Notes: generated by a model from the sequence alone, not told the origin. Positions 37,923 through 47,370 are shown, counted from the first letter of the stretch. The stretch: 64,000 nucleotides of DNA from Mycobacterium sp. MFM001 (GCF_003402475.1 NZ_BFAB01000007.1:186001-250000); one strand, 5' to 3'. Made by a program: numbers and translations.

Positions 37923-39455
37923 GTGTTTGAATCGCTGTCCGACCGGCTGACCGGCGCCCTGCAGGGGCTGCGCGGCAAGGGCCGGCTGACCGACGCCGAC
38001 ATCGACGCCACCACCCGCGAAATCCGGCTCGCGCTGCTGGAAGCCGACGTGTCGCTGCCGGTGGTGCGCGCCTTCGTCAGCCGGATCAAGGAGCGCGCCA
38101 AGGGCGCCGAGGTCTCCGGTGCCCTCAACCCGGCGCAGCAGGTCGTCAAGATCGTCAACGAAGAACTCATCGGCATCCTGGGCGGCGAAACCCGCCGGCT
38201 GGCGTTCGCCAAGACCCCGCCGACCGTGGTGATGCTGGCCGGCCTGCAGGGCTCCGGTAAGACGACACTGGCCGGCAAGCTGGCCACCTGGCTAAAAGCT
38301 CAGGGCCATACACCACTGTTGGTGGCCTGCGACCTGCAGCGGCCGGCGGCGGTGAACCAGCTGCAGGTCGTCGGTGAGCGTGCCGGGGTCCCGGTCTTCG
38401 CGCCGCATCCCGGCGCGTCCCCCGAGTCCGGACCGGGCGACCCGGTCGCCGTCGCGGCGGCGGGTCTGGAAGAGGCCCGGGCCAAGCACTTCGACGTCGT
38501 CATCGTCGACACCGCCGGGCGGCTGGGCATCGACGACGAACTGATGACCCAGGCCGCCGCCATCCGGGCGGCTATCGATCCCGACGAGGTGCTGTTCGTC
38601 CTCGACGCGATGATCGGGCAGGACGCCGTCACCACCGCGGAGGCGTTCCGCGAGGGCGTCGGCTTCACCGGTGTGGTGTTGACCAAGCTGGACGGTGACG
38701 CCCGCGGCGGCGCTGCGCTGTCGGTCCGCGAAGTGACCGGTGTCCCAATACTTTTCGCCTCGACCGGGGAGAAGCTGGAGGACTTCGACGTCTTCCACCC
38801 GGACCGGATGTCCAGCCGCATCCTGGGCATGGGTGACGTGCTGAGCCTGATCGAACAGGCCGAGCAGGTCTTCGACGCGCAACAGGCCGAGGCCGCCGCG
38901 GTCAAGATCGGGACGGGCGAGCTGACGTTGGAGGACTTCCTCGAGCAGATGCTGGCCATCCGCAAGATGGGACCGATCGGCAACCTGCTCGGCATGCTGC
39001 CCGGCGCCGGCCAGATGAAGGAGGCCCTGGCCGCCGTCGACGACAAGCAACTCGATCGGCTGCAGGCCATCATCCGCGGCATGACACCCGAGGAGCGCGC
39101 CGACCCGAAGATCATCAACGCCTCGCGCCGGCTGCGGATCGCCAACGGCTCCGGGGTGACCGTCTCGGAGGTCAACCAGCTGGTCGACCGCTTCTTCGAG
39201 GCCCGCAAGATGATGTCGTCGATGGTCGGCGGCATGGGCATCCCCGGGCTGGGCCGCAAATCGGCTACGCGAAAAGCCAAGGGCGGCAAGGGCAAGAAGG
39301 GCAAGAAGCGTGGCCCGACCCCGCCGAAGCGCAGCCCGGTCGGGCTGCCAGCCGGTTTCCCCGACCTGTCACAGATGCCGGCCGGTCTCGACGAGTTGCC
39401 GCCCGGTCTCGCCGATCTCGACTTGTCCAAGCTGAACTTCCCCGGCAAGAAGTAG
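37923..39455 (+). CDS. ffh: Signal recognition particle protein Ffh (SRP54)
   Basis: 510 aa GTPase that binds signal sequences and 4.5S RNA. NG domain motifs are GLQGSGKTTLAGKLA (G1), DLQRPAAVNQLQ, DTAGRLGIDDEL (G3) and TKLDGDARGG (G4). The Met-rich M domain (MLAIRKMGPIGNLLGMLPG, about 340-435) is followed by a long Lys/Gly-rich tail. GTG 37923 gives VFESLSDRLTGALQ. The amidohydrolase gene starts 4 nt after its stop. Its receptor FtsY is encoded about 11 kb upstream. Confidence 0.97.
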   Translation: MFESLSDRLTGALQGLRGKGRLTDADIDATTREIRLALLEADVSLPVVRAFVSRIKERAKGAEVSGALNPAQQVVKIVNEELIGILGGETRRLAFAKTPPTVVMLAGLQGSGKTTLAGKLATWLKAQGHTPLLVACDLQRPAAVNQLQVVGERAGVPVFAPHPGASPESGPGDPVAVAAAGLEEARAKHFDVVIVDTAGRLGIDDELMTQAAAIRAAIDPDEVLFVLDAMIGQDAVTTAEAFREGVGFTGVVLTKLDGDARGGAALSVREVTGVPILFASTGEKLEDFDVFHPDRMSSRILGMGDVLSLIEQAEQVFDAQQAEAAAVKIGTGELTLEDFLEQMLAIRKMGPIGNLLGMLPGAGQMKEALAAVDDKQLDRLQAIIRGMTPEERADPKIINASRRLRIANGSGVTVSEVNQLVDRFFEARKMMSSMVGGMGIPGLGRKSATRKAKGGKGKKGKKRGPTPPKRSPVGLPAGFPDLSQMPAGLDELPPGLADLDLSKLNFPGKK

Positions 39456-39459
39456 CCGG

Positions 39460-40527
39460 ATGCGGCTTCACGTCCGCGGCCACCGACTGCCCGACGACGA
39501 ACCGGTGCAGTGGTGGATCGTCGACGGCAAGCTCAGCGCCGAGCCGGTCGCGGGCGCCGAAACCGTTTTCGACAAAGGCTGGATCCTGCCCGGCCTCGTC
39601 GACGCGCACTGTCACGTCGGCGTCGGCCCCGGCGGCGCCGTCGAGCTCGACGAGGCGATCCGGCAGGCCGAAACCGAACGCGACGCCGGTGCTCTGCTCC
39701 TGCGCGACTGCGGTTCACCGATCGACACCCGCAGTCTCGACGAGCGCGAGGACTTGCCCCGGATCATCCGCGCCGGACGGCATCTGGCCAAACCCAAACG
39801 CTATATCCCCGGGTTGCCGATTGACCTCGACGACGAGTCGCAGCTGCCCGCGGCGGTGGCCGAGCAGGCGCGCCGCGGCGACGGCTGGGTCAAGCTGGTC
39901 GGCGACTGGATCGACCGCGAGGTCGGCGATTTGGCGCCGCTGTGGTCCGACGAGGTGCTCAAGGCTGCGATCGACACCGCGCACGCCCACGGCGCCCGCG
40001 TCACCGCCCACGTCTTCGGTGAGGACGCGCTGCCCGGGCTGATCAACGCCGGCATCGATTGCATCGAGCACGGCAGCGGGCTCACCGACGAGACCATCGA
40101 GCTGATGGTCGAGCACGGCACCGCCCTGGTGCCCACGCTGATCAACATCGAGAACTTCCCGGGCATCGCCGAGAAGGCCTCGCGCTACCCGGTTTACGCC
40201 GACCACATGCGCGACCTGTATGCCCGCGGCCGTCAGCGGGTCGGTGCGGCGCGCGACGCCGGCGTGCCGATCTACGCCGGCACCGACGCCGGCGGCGGTA
40301 TCAGTCACGGTCGCATCGCCGACGAGGTCGACGCGCTCAAGGGCATCGGGATGAGCCCGACCGAGGCGCTCGGGGCGGCGTGCTGGGACGCCCGGCGCTG
40401 GCTGGGCCGCCCGGGTCTGGAGGACGGCGCCTCGGCAGATCTGTTGTGCTACACCGACGATCCGCGTCGCGGCGCGGCTGTGCTCAACCGGCCGGACCTG
40501 GTGATCCTGCGCGGCCGGGTGTTCTGA
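39460..40527 (+). CDS. Amidohydrolase superfamily protein (Rv2915c-type)
   Basis: 355 aa TIM-barrel metal-dependent hydrolase related to imidazolonepropionase/prolidase-type amidohydrolases. Metal-binding motifs are DAHCHVG (HxH), ARVTAHVFG, CIEHGSG and GTDAGGG; the Lys in WVKLVGDW is a candidate for the carbamylated Lys. Substrate is unknown. ATG 39460 follows ffh by 4 nt, so it is probably co-transcribed with ffh although functionally unrelated. Confidence 0.87.
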   Translation: MRLHVRGHRLPDDEPVQWWIVDGKLSAEPVAGAETVFDKGWILPGLVDAHCHVGVGPGGAVELDEAIRQAETERDAGALLLRDCGSPIDTRSLDEREDLPRIIRAGRHLAKPKRYIPGLPIDLDDESQLPAAVAEQARRGDGWVKLVGDWIDREVGDLAPLWSDEVLKAAIDTAHAHGARVTAHVFGEDALPGLINAGIDCIEHGSGLTDETIELMVEHGTALVPTLINIENFPGIAEKASRYPVYADHMRDLYARGRQRVGAARDAGVPIYAGTDAGGGISHGRIADEVDALKGIGMSPTEALGAACWDARRWLGRPGLEDGASADLLCYTDDPRRGAAVLNRPDLVILRGRVF

Positions 40528-40552
40528 CCCGGCGAGGTAGGGGACTGGCCGT

Positions 40553-40558
40553 TAGCAT
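40553..40558 (+). promoter_or_regulatory. -10 hexamer TAGCAT of the pknI-like gene
   Basis: TAGCAT is 6 nt before ATG 40565, a leaderless arrangement. Confidence 0.45.
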
Positions 40559-40564
40559 CGAAGG

Positions 40565-42151
40565 ATGTCGTTGGCCAGTGGCACGACGTTTGCTGAATAC
40601 ACCATCCTTCGGATGCTGGGCTTCGGCGGCATGGGCGAGGTGTATCTGGCGCAGCACCCCACGCTGACCCGCTACGACGCCCTCAAAGTCCTTCCCGCGG
40701 CGCTGACCGCCGACACCGAATTCCGTGAGAGGTTCACCCGGGAAACCGAGGCGGTGACGACGCTGTACCACCCGCACATCGTCGACGTGCACGCCCGCGG
40801 CGAGTTCGACGGCCGGCTGTGGATCGCGATGGATTACGTCGACGGGATCAACGCGGCCCAGCTCGTCGCCGAGGGGCATCCCGGCGGCATGCCCGCCGGC
40901 GACGTGCTGGCGATCGTCGCAGCCGTGGCGGCGGCGCTGGACTACGCTCACCGGCGCGGACTCCTGCATCGCGCCGTCAAACCCAGCAACATCTTGCTCA
41001 CCAACCCGCAGGCTGGTGAGCAGCGAATCCTGTTGAGCGACTTCGGGATAACGCGATATCCAGGTCAACCGGGCTACGCCGCGCCCGAGCAATTACTGAG
41101 TGCCGACATCGACGGCCGCGCCGATCAATACGGGTTGGCGGCCACTGCCTATCACCTGTTCACCGGTGCGCCACCGGACCAGTCGCCGCGACTCAGCGCG
41201 CGACGCCCCGAGCTGGCGCGGCTCGACGACGTATTGGCCAGGGCCCTGGCCAAGAACCCCCGGGACCGATTCGGGCGGTGCGGCGACTTCGCTGCGGCGC
41301 TCATCGAGCGGGCCGGCGGCTGGACCGGTGAGCGCAGCCCCGAGGCCGCTCTCGCCGTCGTCGACTATCCCGACGACGCAGAGCCCGTCGCCCCGACCCG
41401 ACGCCCGAGGCCGTGGCTTTTGCCGGCGGCAGCAGCAGTCGCGGTGCTATTGCTGCTGACCGGCCTGCTGGCCGGGTTCCTGCTCGGCCGCACGAACCAC
41501 CCGACCGTCACCCAGGCCGGCCCGTCGAGCACGGTCCGCGCGCCGGCCGCTCTCCCCACGACCACCACCACCGCGCCCGTCATGCCCGCTCGGGACCAGC
41601 TGCTCGACGGCACCTACCAGGTGGACATCAACCGCTCCCAGCAGACGTTCAACGACAACCCGGACCCGCAACCGCCCGACGTCACCACGTGGTGGGCATT
41701 CCGTTCTTGGTGCACGTCCGCCGGATGTGTCGCCGCCGGAACGCAACTCGACGACAACGACCACCGAACGGCGAGCAATCCCGGCGGCACGCTCACGCTG
41801 GATTTCCGCCAGGGCGCCTGGCAATCACGGCCCGAAACGCTGCGGTTCCCCTGCATCGGGCCGAAGGGGACCGCGGACAGCGAGACGACGACGCAGGTGT
41901 TGTCCCTGCAACCGCAGATTCACGGCCCGTTGCGTGGCGTGATGACGGTGACCGTCGAAACCGACGAGTGCGCCCAGCAGGGCGGCCGGATCACGATCCC
42001 GGCGGTGGCCGGACGGGTCGGCGCTGCCCCGCCCGACGTCACAATCCCCGGCCCCGGGGCGGCCACCGACACCGCGGCACCGCCCACGACCGGCCCCGCT
42101 GCGCCGTCTACCGAAAGCCCCGCCGCCCCGCCGTCAACGCCGGGCCGCTGA
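40565..42151 (+). CDS. pknI: PknI-like transmembrane Ser/Thr protein kinase, catalytic Asp replaced
   Basis: 528 aa. Kinase domain ~1-255 with the Gly loop GFGGMGEV, K41 (ALKVL), E60 and D159FG, but the catalytic loop reads HRAVKPSN: the proton-accepting Asp is Ala137 (codon GCC, 40973-40975). The activation segment is very short (17 residues from DFG to APE). One transmembrane helix (about 284-308) leads to an extracytoplasmic domain with a Thr/Pro-rich linker and several cysteines ([18 protein letters not shown]), closely like PknI of M. tuberculosis in order and position. It may be catalytically weak or a pseudokinase that signals through binding. Confidence 0.88.
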   Translation: MSLASGTTFAEYTILRMLGFGGMGEVYLAQHPTLTRYDALKVLPAALTADTEFRERFTRETEAVTTLYHPHIVDVHARGEFDGRLWIAMDYVDGINAAQLVAEGHPGGMPAGDVLAIVAAVAAALDYAHRRGLLHRAVKPSNILLTNPQAGEQRILLSDFGITRYPGQPGYAAPEQLLSADIDGRADQYGLAATAYHLFTGAPPDQSPRLSARRPELARLDDVLARALAKNPRDRFGRCGDFAAALIERAGGWTGERSPEAALAVVDYPDDAEPVAPTRRPRPWLLPAAAAVAVLLLLTGLLAGFLLGRTNHPTVTQAGPSSTVRAPAALPTTTTTAPVMPARDQLLDGTYQVDINRSQQTFNDNPDPQPPDVTTWWAFRSWCTSAGCVAAGTQLDDNDHRTASNPGGTLTLDFRQGAWQSRPETLRFPCIGPKGTADSETTTQVLSLQPQIHGPLRGVMTVTVETDECAQQGGRITIPAVAGRVGAAPPDVTIPGPGAATDTAAPPTTGPAAPSTESPAAPPSTPGR

Positions 42152-42169
42152 CCAGCATCGACAAAAAGA

Positions 42170-42198
42170 TTGTAAGTACTCACTATCTCTGCTAGCGT
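42170..42198 (+). promoter_or_regulatory. Promoter with palindromic operator before the D-aminoacylase gene
   Basis: TTGTAA (42170-42175), 17 nt, TAGCGT (42193-42198), then ATG 8 nt on. The -35 is overlapped by the imperfect palindrome GTAAGTACTCAC (42172-42183, 10 of 12 symmetric). A TetR-family gene ends this two-gene operon, so autoregulation through this site is a reasonable inference. Confidence 0.5.
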
Positions 42199-42206
42199 CT
42201 GCTGCC

Positions 42207-43982
42207 ATGGCCTATGACGTGATCGTCCGCGACGGTTTGTGGTTCGACGGCACCGGCGCCCCGCCGCAGGTCCGCCACCTCGGGATCCGCGACGGCGTGG
42301 TCTCCGTGGTGTCGGCCAAGCCGCTCGACGAGACCGGCTGCGGCGAGGTGGTCGATGCGGCCGGCAAGTGGGTGGTGCCCGGCTTCATCGATGTGCACAC
42401 CCACTACGACGCAGAGGTGCTGCTGGATCCCGGGCTGCGGGAATCGGTGCGGCACGGGGTCACCACCGTGCTGCTGGGGAACTGCTCGCTGTCGACGATT
42501 TACGCCACCGCCGAGGACGCCGCGGACCTGTTCAGCCGGGTCGAGGCGGTGCCGCGGAAATTCGTCCTCGGCGCGCTGCAAGCCAAGAAGACCTGGTCAG
42601 GGCCGGCCGATTACGTTCGGGCGCTCGACGAACTGCCGCTGGGCCCCAATGTCGGCTCGCTGCTGGGTCATTCGGATCTGCGCACCGCGGTGCTCGGGCT
42701 GGGCCGCGCCACCGACGACCATGTCACGCCGACGAACGCCGAACTGGACCGGATGGCCGCCATGCTCGACGAGGCGCTGGACGCCGGTATTTTGGGCATG
42801 TCCGGGATGGACGCGGCGATCGACAAACTCGACGGCGACCGCTACCGCTCCCGGGCGCTGCCCTCGACGTTTGCCACCTGGCGCGAACGCCGCAAGCTGA
42901 TCGGCGTGCTGCGCCGTCGCGGCCGGATTCTGCAGAGCGCACCCGATGTCGACAACATACTGTCGGGCGTGCTGTTCTTTTTGGCCAGCAGCCGAATGTT
43001 CGGTCGGCGCAAGGGTGTTCGGATGAGCCTGCTGGTCTCGGCGGACTCCAAGGCGATGCCGGGCTCGGCAACCATCTTCGGTCCGCTCACCCGCCTGCTC
43101 AACGCCGTCCTCGGTGCCAGCGTGCGGTTCCAGCATCTTCCGGTGCCGTTCGAGGTGTACTCCGATGGAATCGATCTGCCGGTCTTCGAGGAGTTCGGCG
43201 CCGGCACCGCGGCGCTGCACCTGCGCGACCAACTCGAGCGCAACCAGCTGTTCGCCGACACGGAATATCGCCGCACGTTCCGTCGCGAGTTCGACCGCCG
43301 CAAACTTGGGGCGTCGTTGTGGCACCGCGACTTTCACGACGCGGTGATCGTCGAATGCCCGGACGAGACGCTGATCGGTAAGAGCTTCGGCACGATCGCC
43401 GACGAGCGCGGGCTGCACCCGCTCGACGCGTTCCTCGACGTGCTGATCGACAACGGCGAACGCAACGTGCGCTGGACCACCGTGCTGGCCAACCACCGCC
43501 CCAAGCAGCTCGACAAGCTGGCCGCCGAACCCAGTGTGCACATGGGGTTTTCGGACGCCGGCGCGCATCTGCGCAACATGGCCTTCTACAACTATCCGGT
43601 GCGGTTACTCAAGCGCACGTTGGACGCCAGCCGCACCGGCGCGCCCTTCCTCAGCGTGGAACGCGCCGTGTATCGGCTGACCGCCGAGGTGGCTGATTGG
43701 TTCGGACTCGACGCGGGCACCTTACGGGAAGGGGACCGAGCGGATTTCGCGGTGATCGATCCGGCCGGTCTCGACGAATCCGTGGAGGGCTACTACGAGG
43801 AAGAGGTGCCGTTCTACGGAGGGCTGCGCCGCATGGTGAACCGCAACGACGCCGCCGTCGTCGCCACCGGGGTCGGCGGTGTTGTGGTGTTCCGCGACGG
43901 GCGATTTCGTGAGGGGTACGGCAGCACGGTCAAGTCGGGGCGTTTCCTGCGGGCGGGCGCGCGCCAACTGCAGCGGGTCTGA
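42207..43982 (+). CDS. N-acyl-D-amino-acid deacylase/amidohydrolase (Rv2913c-type)
   Basis: 591 aa amidohydrolase-superfamily enzyme of the D-aminoacylase group. The start MAYDVIVRDGLWFDGTG and metal motif GFIDVHTHYDAEVL (HxH), GNCSLS, and late FSDAGAHLRNM with the C-terminal beta-strand ADFAVIDP are typical. It should remove acyl groups from N-acyl-D-amino acids or related amides; the true substrate is unknown. It is followed 2 nt later by a TetR gene. Confidence 0.87.
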   Translation: MAYDVIVRDGLWFDGTGAPPQVRHLGIRDGVVSVVSAKPLDETGCGEVVDAAGKWVVPGFIDVHTHYDAEVLLDPGLRESVRHGVTTVLLGNCSLSTIYATAEDAADLFSRVEAVPRKFVLGALQAKKTWSGPADYVRALDELPLGPNVGSLLGHSDLRTAVLGLGRATDDHVTPTNAELDRMAAMLDEALDAGILGMSGMDAAIDKLDGDRYRSRALPSTFATWRERRKLIGVLRRRGRILQSAPDVDNILSGVLFFLASSRMFGRRKGVRMSLLVSADSKAMPGSATIFGPLTRLLNAVLGASVRFQHLPVPFEVYSDGIDLPVFEEFGAGTAALHLRDQLERNQLFADTEYRRTFRREFDRRKLGASLWHRDFHDAVIVECPDETLIGKSFGTIADERGLHPLDAFLDVLIDNGERNVRWTTVLANHRPKQLDKLAAEPSVHMGFSDAGAHLRNMAFYNYPVRLLKRTLDASRTGAPFLSVERAVYRLTAEVADWFGLDAGTLREGDRADFAVIDPAGLDESVEGYYEEEVPFYGGLRRMVNRNDAAVVATGVGGVVVFRDGRFREGYGSTVKSGRFLRAGARQLQRV

Positions 43983-43984
43983 CG

Positions 43985-44593
43985 ATGGCCAGAACCCAGC
44001 AGCAGCGCCGCGAGGAGACAGTCGCGCGGCTGCTGGATGCCAGCATCGAGACAATCGCCGAAGTCGGCTACGCCCGCGCGTCGGCCGCGGTAATCACCAA
44101 GCGCGCCAACGTCTCTGTGGGCGCCCTGTTTCGGCACTTCGACACCATGGGCGATTTCATGGCCGCCACCGCCTACGAGGTGATGCGCCGTCAACTCGGC
44201 GAATTCAGCAAAAAGGTCGCCGAAATACCCGCTGACAAACCGGTTTTGGAGGCGGCGCTGACCATCTTGCGCGATCTGACCGCCAACGCCACCAACACCG
44301 TGATGTACGAACTCATGGTCGCCGCACGTACCGACGAAAAACTCAAAGCCACGTTGCAGAACGTCCTCGAGGAGTACGGCGCCAAGATCCACGACGCCGC
44401 GCGGGAGCTGCCCGGTGCCGACAGCATCCCGGAGGACGTTTTCCCGGCGCTGGTGGCGGTGATGACGAATACGTTCGACGGTGCCGCGTTGGTGCGGGCC
44501 GTGCTGCCGCAACCGGATATCGAGGCGCAGCGCATCGGGTTGCTGGCGTCGCTGCTGAACGAAATGTATGCGCCCGACGCCGAGTCTGGCTGA
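43985..44593 (+). CDS. TetR-family transcriptional regulator (Rv2912c-type)
   Basis: 202 aa. The N-terminal helix-turn-helix (about residues 10-60) includes ETIAEVGYARAS and VSVGALFRHFDTMGDF, the normal recognition-helix region; the rest is a ligand-binding helical domain. ATG 43985 follows the D-aminoacylase stop by 2 nt, so it probably represses its own operon through the palindrome at 42172-42183. The stop is 4 nt from that of the convergent STAS gene. Confidence 0.9.
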   Translation: MARTQQQRREETVARLLDASIETIAEVGYARASAAVITKRANVSVGALFRHFDTMGDFMAATAYEVMRRQLGEFSKKVAEIPADKPVLEAALTILRDLTANATNTVMYELMVAARTDEKLKATLQNVLEEYGAKIHDAARELPGADSIPEDVFPALVAVMTNTFDGAALVRAVLPQPDIEAQRIGLLASLLNEMYAPDAESG

Positions 44594-44597
44594 GCTG

Positions 44598-44993
44598 TTA
44601 CCGGTCGGAGAGTTCGCTCAGCGCGTCGTCCAATGTGCGGTACAGCGACATGATCTCGCCCAGACCCAACAGGGTGAGTGGCCGGTGCGTGGCCGGCCCG
44701 TTGGCGACCACGGCGAATTTGCCTGAGCCACCGATGTTTTCGTGGGTGGCGATCAGCACGCTGATTCCCGCCGATCCCAGAAACTCGACATGGGACAGGT
44801 CGACGACCATTCCGGCCGGATTCTTGGCACGAGCGGATTCGATGGCGGCGGTCAGCCACGGCGCACTGAGCATGTCCACGCTGCCGGATACCGAGAGCAC
44901 GACGAGCTGGTCGACCCACTTCTCGTCGACGTTGAAGTCGTCCTTGGCGGGTTGAGGAGAACCCTCCGCAGCGTGGTGGTGTTCGGCCATCAT
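44598..44993 (-). CDS. STAS-domain anti-sigma factor antagonist
   Basis: 131 aa. The STAS fold is visible from VDQLVVLSVSGSVDML to the end, with the phospho-acceptor region VDLSHVEFLGSAGISVL. Such proteins, when unphosphorylated, bind anti-sigma kinases and free SigF-type sigma factors. A His-rich N-terminal extension (AEHHHAAEG) is unusual. ATG 44993 is chosen from the GAGGA site just upstream on the minus strand (44990 also possible); the frame is open to 45146 but without SD. No anti-sigma gene is adjacent. Confidence 0.85.
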   Translation of the reverse strand: MMAEHHHAAEGSPQPAKDDFNVDEKWVDQLVVLSVSGSVDMLSAPWLTAAIESARAKNPAGMVVDLSHVEFLGSAGISVLIATHENIGGSGKFAVVANGPATHRPLTLLGLGEIMSLYRTLDDALSELSDR

Positions 44994-45171
44994 CGATCCT
45001 CGTTCCATGCGCACCTTTGTGCGGCCAGTTCGCGACGTCGGCATGCTGGCAAGGGCTGTGAGCTCAACCCACGAATGAACAGCGTCGACGGGTGTCGGCG
45101 CGGTGCCGCGGAAACCATATTCGACATCTGCAGAACAGGATGCCACGGCAGTGGCAGATTAGCGCACCGAT

Positions 45172-46041
45172 CTAGAGCGTCCCGATGCCCGACTGCGGGT
45201 TGAGGGCGAAGCCCCAGTCCAGCAAGGTAGCCGCCTGGTCCCAGTAGGTCGGCCCGCCCTCGTGCACCAGCCCGTACATCATGGCGACCACCAGCCGGCG
45301 CCCGTCGCGGGCCGCGGCGCCGACGAACGTCTTGCGGGCGGCGTTGGTGAAGCCGGTCTTGCCGCCGATCGCGCCGGGATAGCGGTAGAGCAGTTCGTCC
45401 TGGTTGACGATCTGACGGTCGCCGCCGTCGCCCGGGAACATCGCCGACGGCTCGGCGGTGATCTCGGCGAACACCGGGTTGGCCAATGCGGCCCGGAAGA
45501 TGACGGCCAGGTCGTGGGCGGTCGAGGAGCCCGAGCCGCCGGGGCCGTCGAGGCCCGACGGGGTCGCCGCGTGGGTGTTCACCGCGCCCAGCGACGCGGC
45601 CTTGGCGTTCATCTTGGCCACGGTGGCCTGCGGGCCGCCCAGCATCTGCGCCAGGGTGTTGGCAGCGTCGTTGCCCGACACCAGCAGCAGGCCGTCAAGG
45701 AGTTGGCGCGCCGTGTAGGTGCGGCCGGGTTTGACGCCCACGCAGTTGCACTCGACATGGGTGGCGGACTCGTCGGCGACCACGGTGGAGTCCAGGCTCA
45801 GCTCGTCGAGGGCGACCAGCGCCAACAGCACCTTGATGGTGCTGGCCGGCGGGTGCCCGACGTTTTCGTCGCGCGCGGCCAGCACCTGTCCGCTGTCCAG
45901 GTCGGCGACGATCCAGGTCTGCGCCGGGCCGTCGGGGATGGGCACCGAGCCGACCGGCTGCACGCTGGTATCGGCAGCGGCCGTCGCAGTGCATCCGAGG
46001 ACCGCGAGAAAAGCCGCCACTGCGGCCAGAAGCCTCCGCAT
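45172..46041 (-). CDS. dacB2: D-alanyl-D-alanine carboxypeptidase DacB2-type
   Basis: 289 aa penicillin-binding protein trimming pentapeptides in peptidoglycan. All three motifs are present: S67-TI-K70 (SxxK), S122-G-N124 and K228-T-G. The N-terminus is a signal sequence with a lipobox-like VLGC (C17), so it may be a lipoprotein. It is divergent from the SnoaL-like gene with only 20 bp between start codons. Confidence 0.93.
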   Translation of the reverse strand: MRRLLAAVAAFLAVLGCTATAAADTSVQPVGSVPIPDGPAQTWIVADLDSGQVLAARDENVGHPPASTIKVLLALVALDELSLDSTVVADESATHVECNCVGVKPGRTYTARQLLDGLLLVSGNDAANTLAQMLGGPQATVAKMNAKAASLGAVNTHAATPSGLDGPGGSGSSTAHDLAVIFRAALANPVFAEITAEPSAMFPGDGGDRQIVNQDELLYRYPGAIGGKTGFTNAARKTFVGAAARDGRRLVVAMMYGLVHEGGPTYWDQAATLLDWGFALNPQSGIGTL

Positions 46042-46047
46042 GGCCGA

Positions 46048-46056
46048 TTAGCCTAA
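46048..46056. promoter_or_regulatory. Shared symmetric -10 element between dacB2 and the SnoaL-like gene
   Basis: TTAGCCTAA is palindromic around its central C. Read forward it gives TAGCCT (46049-46054), 7 nt before ATG 46062; read in reverse it gives TAGGCT (46055-46050), 8 nt before ATG 46041. One element could therefore serve both leaderless genes. Confidence 0.5.
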
Positions 46057-46061
46057 CCGGC

Positions 46062-46481
46062 ATGCTCAGCCAAGCCGAGATCTCCGACAGGTTGGAGATC
46101 CAGCAGCTACTCGTGGATTACTCGACGGCGATCGATACCCGCCGGTTCGACGACCTGGATGCGGTGTTCACCCCCGACGCACACATCGACTACAGCGCCT
46201 TCGACGGCATCGTCGGCCGCTATCCCGAGGTCAAGGCGTGGCTTGCGGAGGTGCTGCCGAATTTCGCCAACTACGCCCACATGCTGGGCCTGCCGTCGAT
46301 CCGCATCGACGGAGACACCGCCACCGCGCGGACGTTCTGCTTCAACCCGATGGTGTTCGGCGGCGAGGCGCCCAGCACGATGCTGCTGGGTCTTTGGTAC
46401 GACGACGAGTTCGTCCGCACCGCCGACGGCTGGCGGATGAGCCGGCGCGTCGAGACCAAGTGCTTCGACCGGCGGCCCTGA
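46062..46481 (+). CDS. SnoaL/NTF2-like protein (Rv2910c-type)
   Basis: 139 aa alpha+beta barrel protein with the SnoaL_4-type start [25 protein letters not shown] split by the usual DAHIDYS strand. The His in this strand and Tyr/Asp of the first helix correspond to residues used by scytalone dehydratase-like members. Function is unknown. Its gene starts 20 bp from dacB2 on the opposite strand. Confidence 0.82.
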   Translation: MLSQAEISDRLEIQQLLVDYSTAIDTRRFDDLDAVFTPDAHIDYSAFDGIVGRYPEVKAWLAEVLPNFANYAHMLGLPSIRIDGDTATARTFCFNPMVFGGEAPSTMLLGLWYDDEFVRTADGWRMSRRVETKCFDRRP

Positions 46482-46516
46482 GGCTCGCGGCCGGATTTCC
46501 GCCGGACCAGCGGGCT

Positions 46517-46526
46517 CTGGCACAAT
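46517..46526 (+). promoter_or_regulatory. Candidate rpsP promoter element CTGGCACAAT
   Basis: This decamer, with CACAAT as possible -10, lies 85 nt before the rpsP ATG and recurs unchanged upstream of rplS (49696-49705). Its recurrence before two ribosomal-protein genes suggests a shared core promoter. Confidence 0.4.
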
Positions 46527-46611
46527 GGGCGGCTGCACACGCGAGGCAAAACCGGATCCCGGCATCCCGCCCGGATCGCTGAATTGCAGCGTGACACCAC
46601 AGGAGCAATTC

Positions 46612-47115
46612 ATGGCTGTGAAGATCAAGCTGACCCGGCTTGGCAAAATCCGCAATCCCCAGTACCGCATCGCCGTCGCCGACGCTCGCACACGGCGCGA
46701 CGGCCGCGCCATCGAGATCATCGGCCGCTACCACCCCAAGGAAGAGCCGAGCCTGATCGAGATCGACTCCGAGCGCGCGCAGTACTGGCTGTCGGTGGGT
46801 GCCCAGCCCACCGAGCCCGTCCTCAAGCTGTTGAAGATCACCGGCGACTGGCAGAAGTTCAAGGGGCTGCCCGGCGCCGAGGGCAGGCTGAAGGTCGCCG
46901 AGCCCAAGCCGAGCAAGCTGGAGCTGTTCAACGCCGCGCTTGCCGCAGCCGAGGGTGGGCCCACCACCGAGGCGGCGACACCGAAGAAGAAGAAAGCCCC
47001 GGCCAAGAAGGCCGCCAAGGCCGAGAAGGCCGACGAGCCGGCCGAGAAGTCCGAAGAGCCCGCCGCCGCAGCCGACACCGCCGGCGAGCAGGCCGAGTCG
47101 CCAGCCGAAAGCTGA
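46612..47115 (+). CDS. rpsP: 30S ribosomal protein S16 with long C-terminal extension
   Basis: 167 aa. Residues 1-110 are the bS16 core ([28 protein letters not shown]). The last ~50 residues are an Ala/Lys/Glu-rich extension ([19 protein letters not shown]) as found in mycobacterial S16. AGGAG at 46601-46605 precedes ATG 46612. First gene of the classical rpsP-KH-rimM-trmD operon. Confidence 0.96.
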   Translation: MAVKIKLTRLGKIRNPQYRIAVADARTRRDGRAIEIIGRYHPKEEPSLIEIDSERAQYWLSVGAQPTEPVLKLLKITGDWQKFKGLPGAEGRLKVAEPKPSKLELFNAALAAAEGGPTTEAATPKKKKAPAKKAAKAEKADEPAEKSEEPAAAADTAGEQAESPAES

Positions 47116-47122
47116 CCCGACC

Positions 47123-47365
47123 ATGAGTACCGTCGTCGTCGACGCCGTCGAGCACCTGGTCCGCGGGATCGTCGACAACCCCGACGATGTCCGGGTCGAC
47201 ATGGTGACCAGCCGGCGCGGCCGAACCGTCGAGGTGCACGTCCATCCCGACGATCTGGGCAAGGTGATCGGTCGCGGTGGGCGCACCGCGACCGCGCTGC
47301 GCACCCTGGTCGCCGGAATCGGTGGCCGCGGAATCCGCGTCGACGTGGTGGACACCGACCAGTAG
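47123..47365 (+). CDS. KH-domain RNA-binding protein (KhpA)
   Basis: 80 aa single KH domain with GxxG loop VIGRGGRTA. KhpA-type proteins bind RNA, often with KhpB, and in Gram-positive bacteria affect cell elongation and division. Located 7 nt after rpsP and 5 nt before rimM, its standard position. Confidence 0.93.
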   Translation: MSTVVVDAVEHLVRGIVDNPDDVRVDMVTSRRGRTVEVHVHPDDLGKVIGRGGRTATALRTLVAGIGGRGIRVDVVDTDQ

Positions 47366-47370
47366 TTCTG

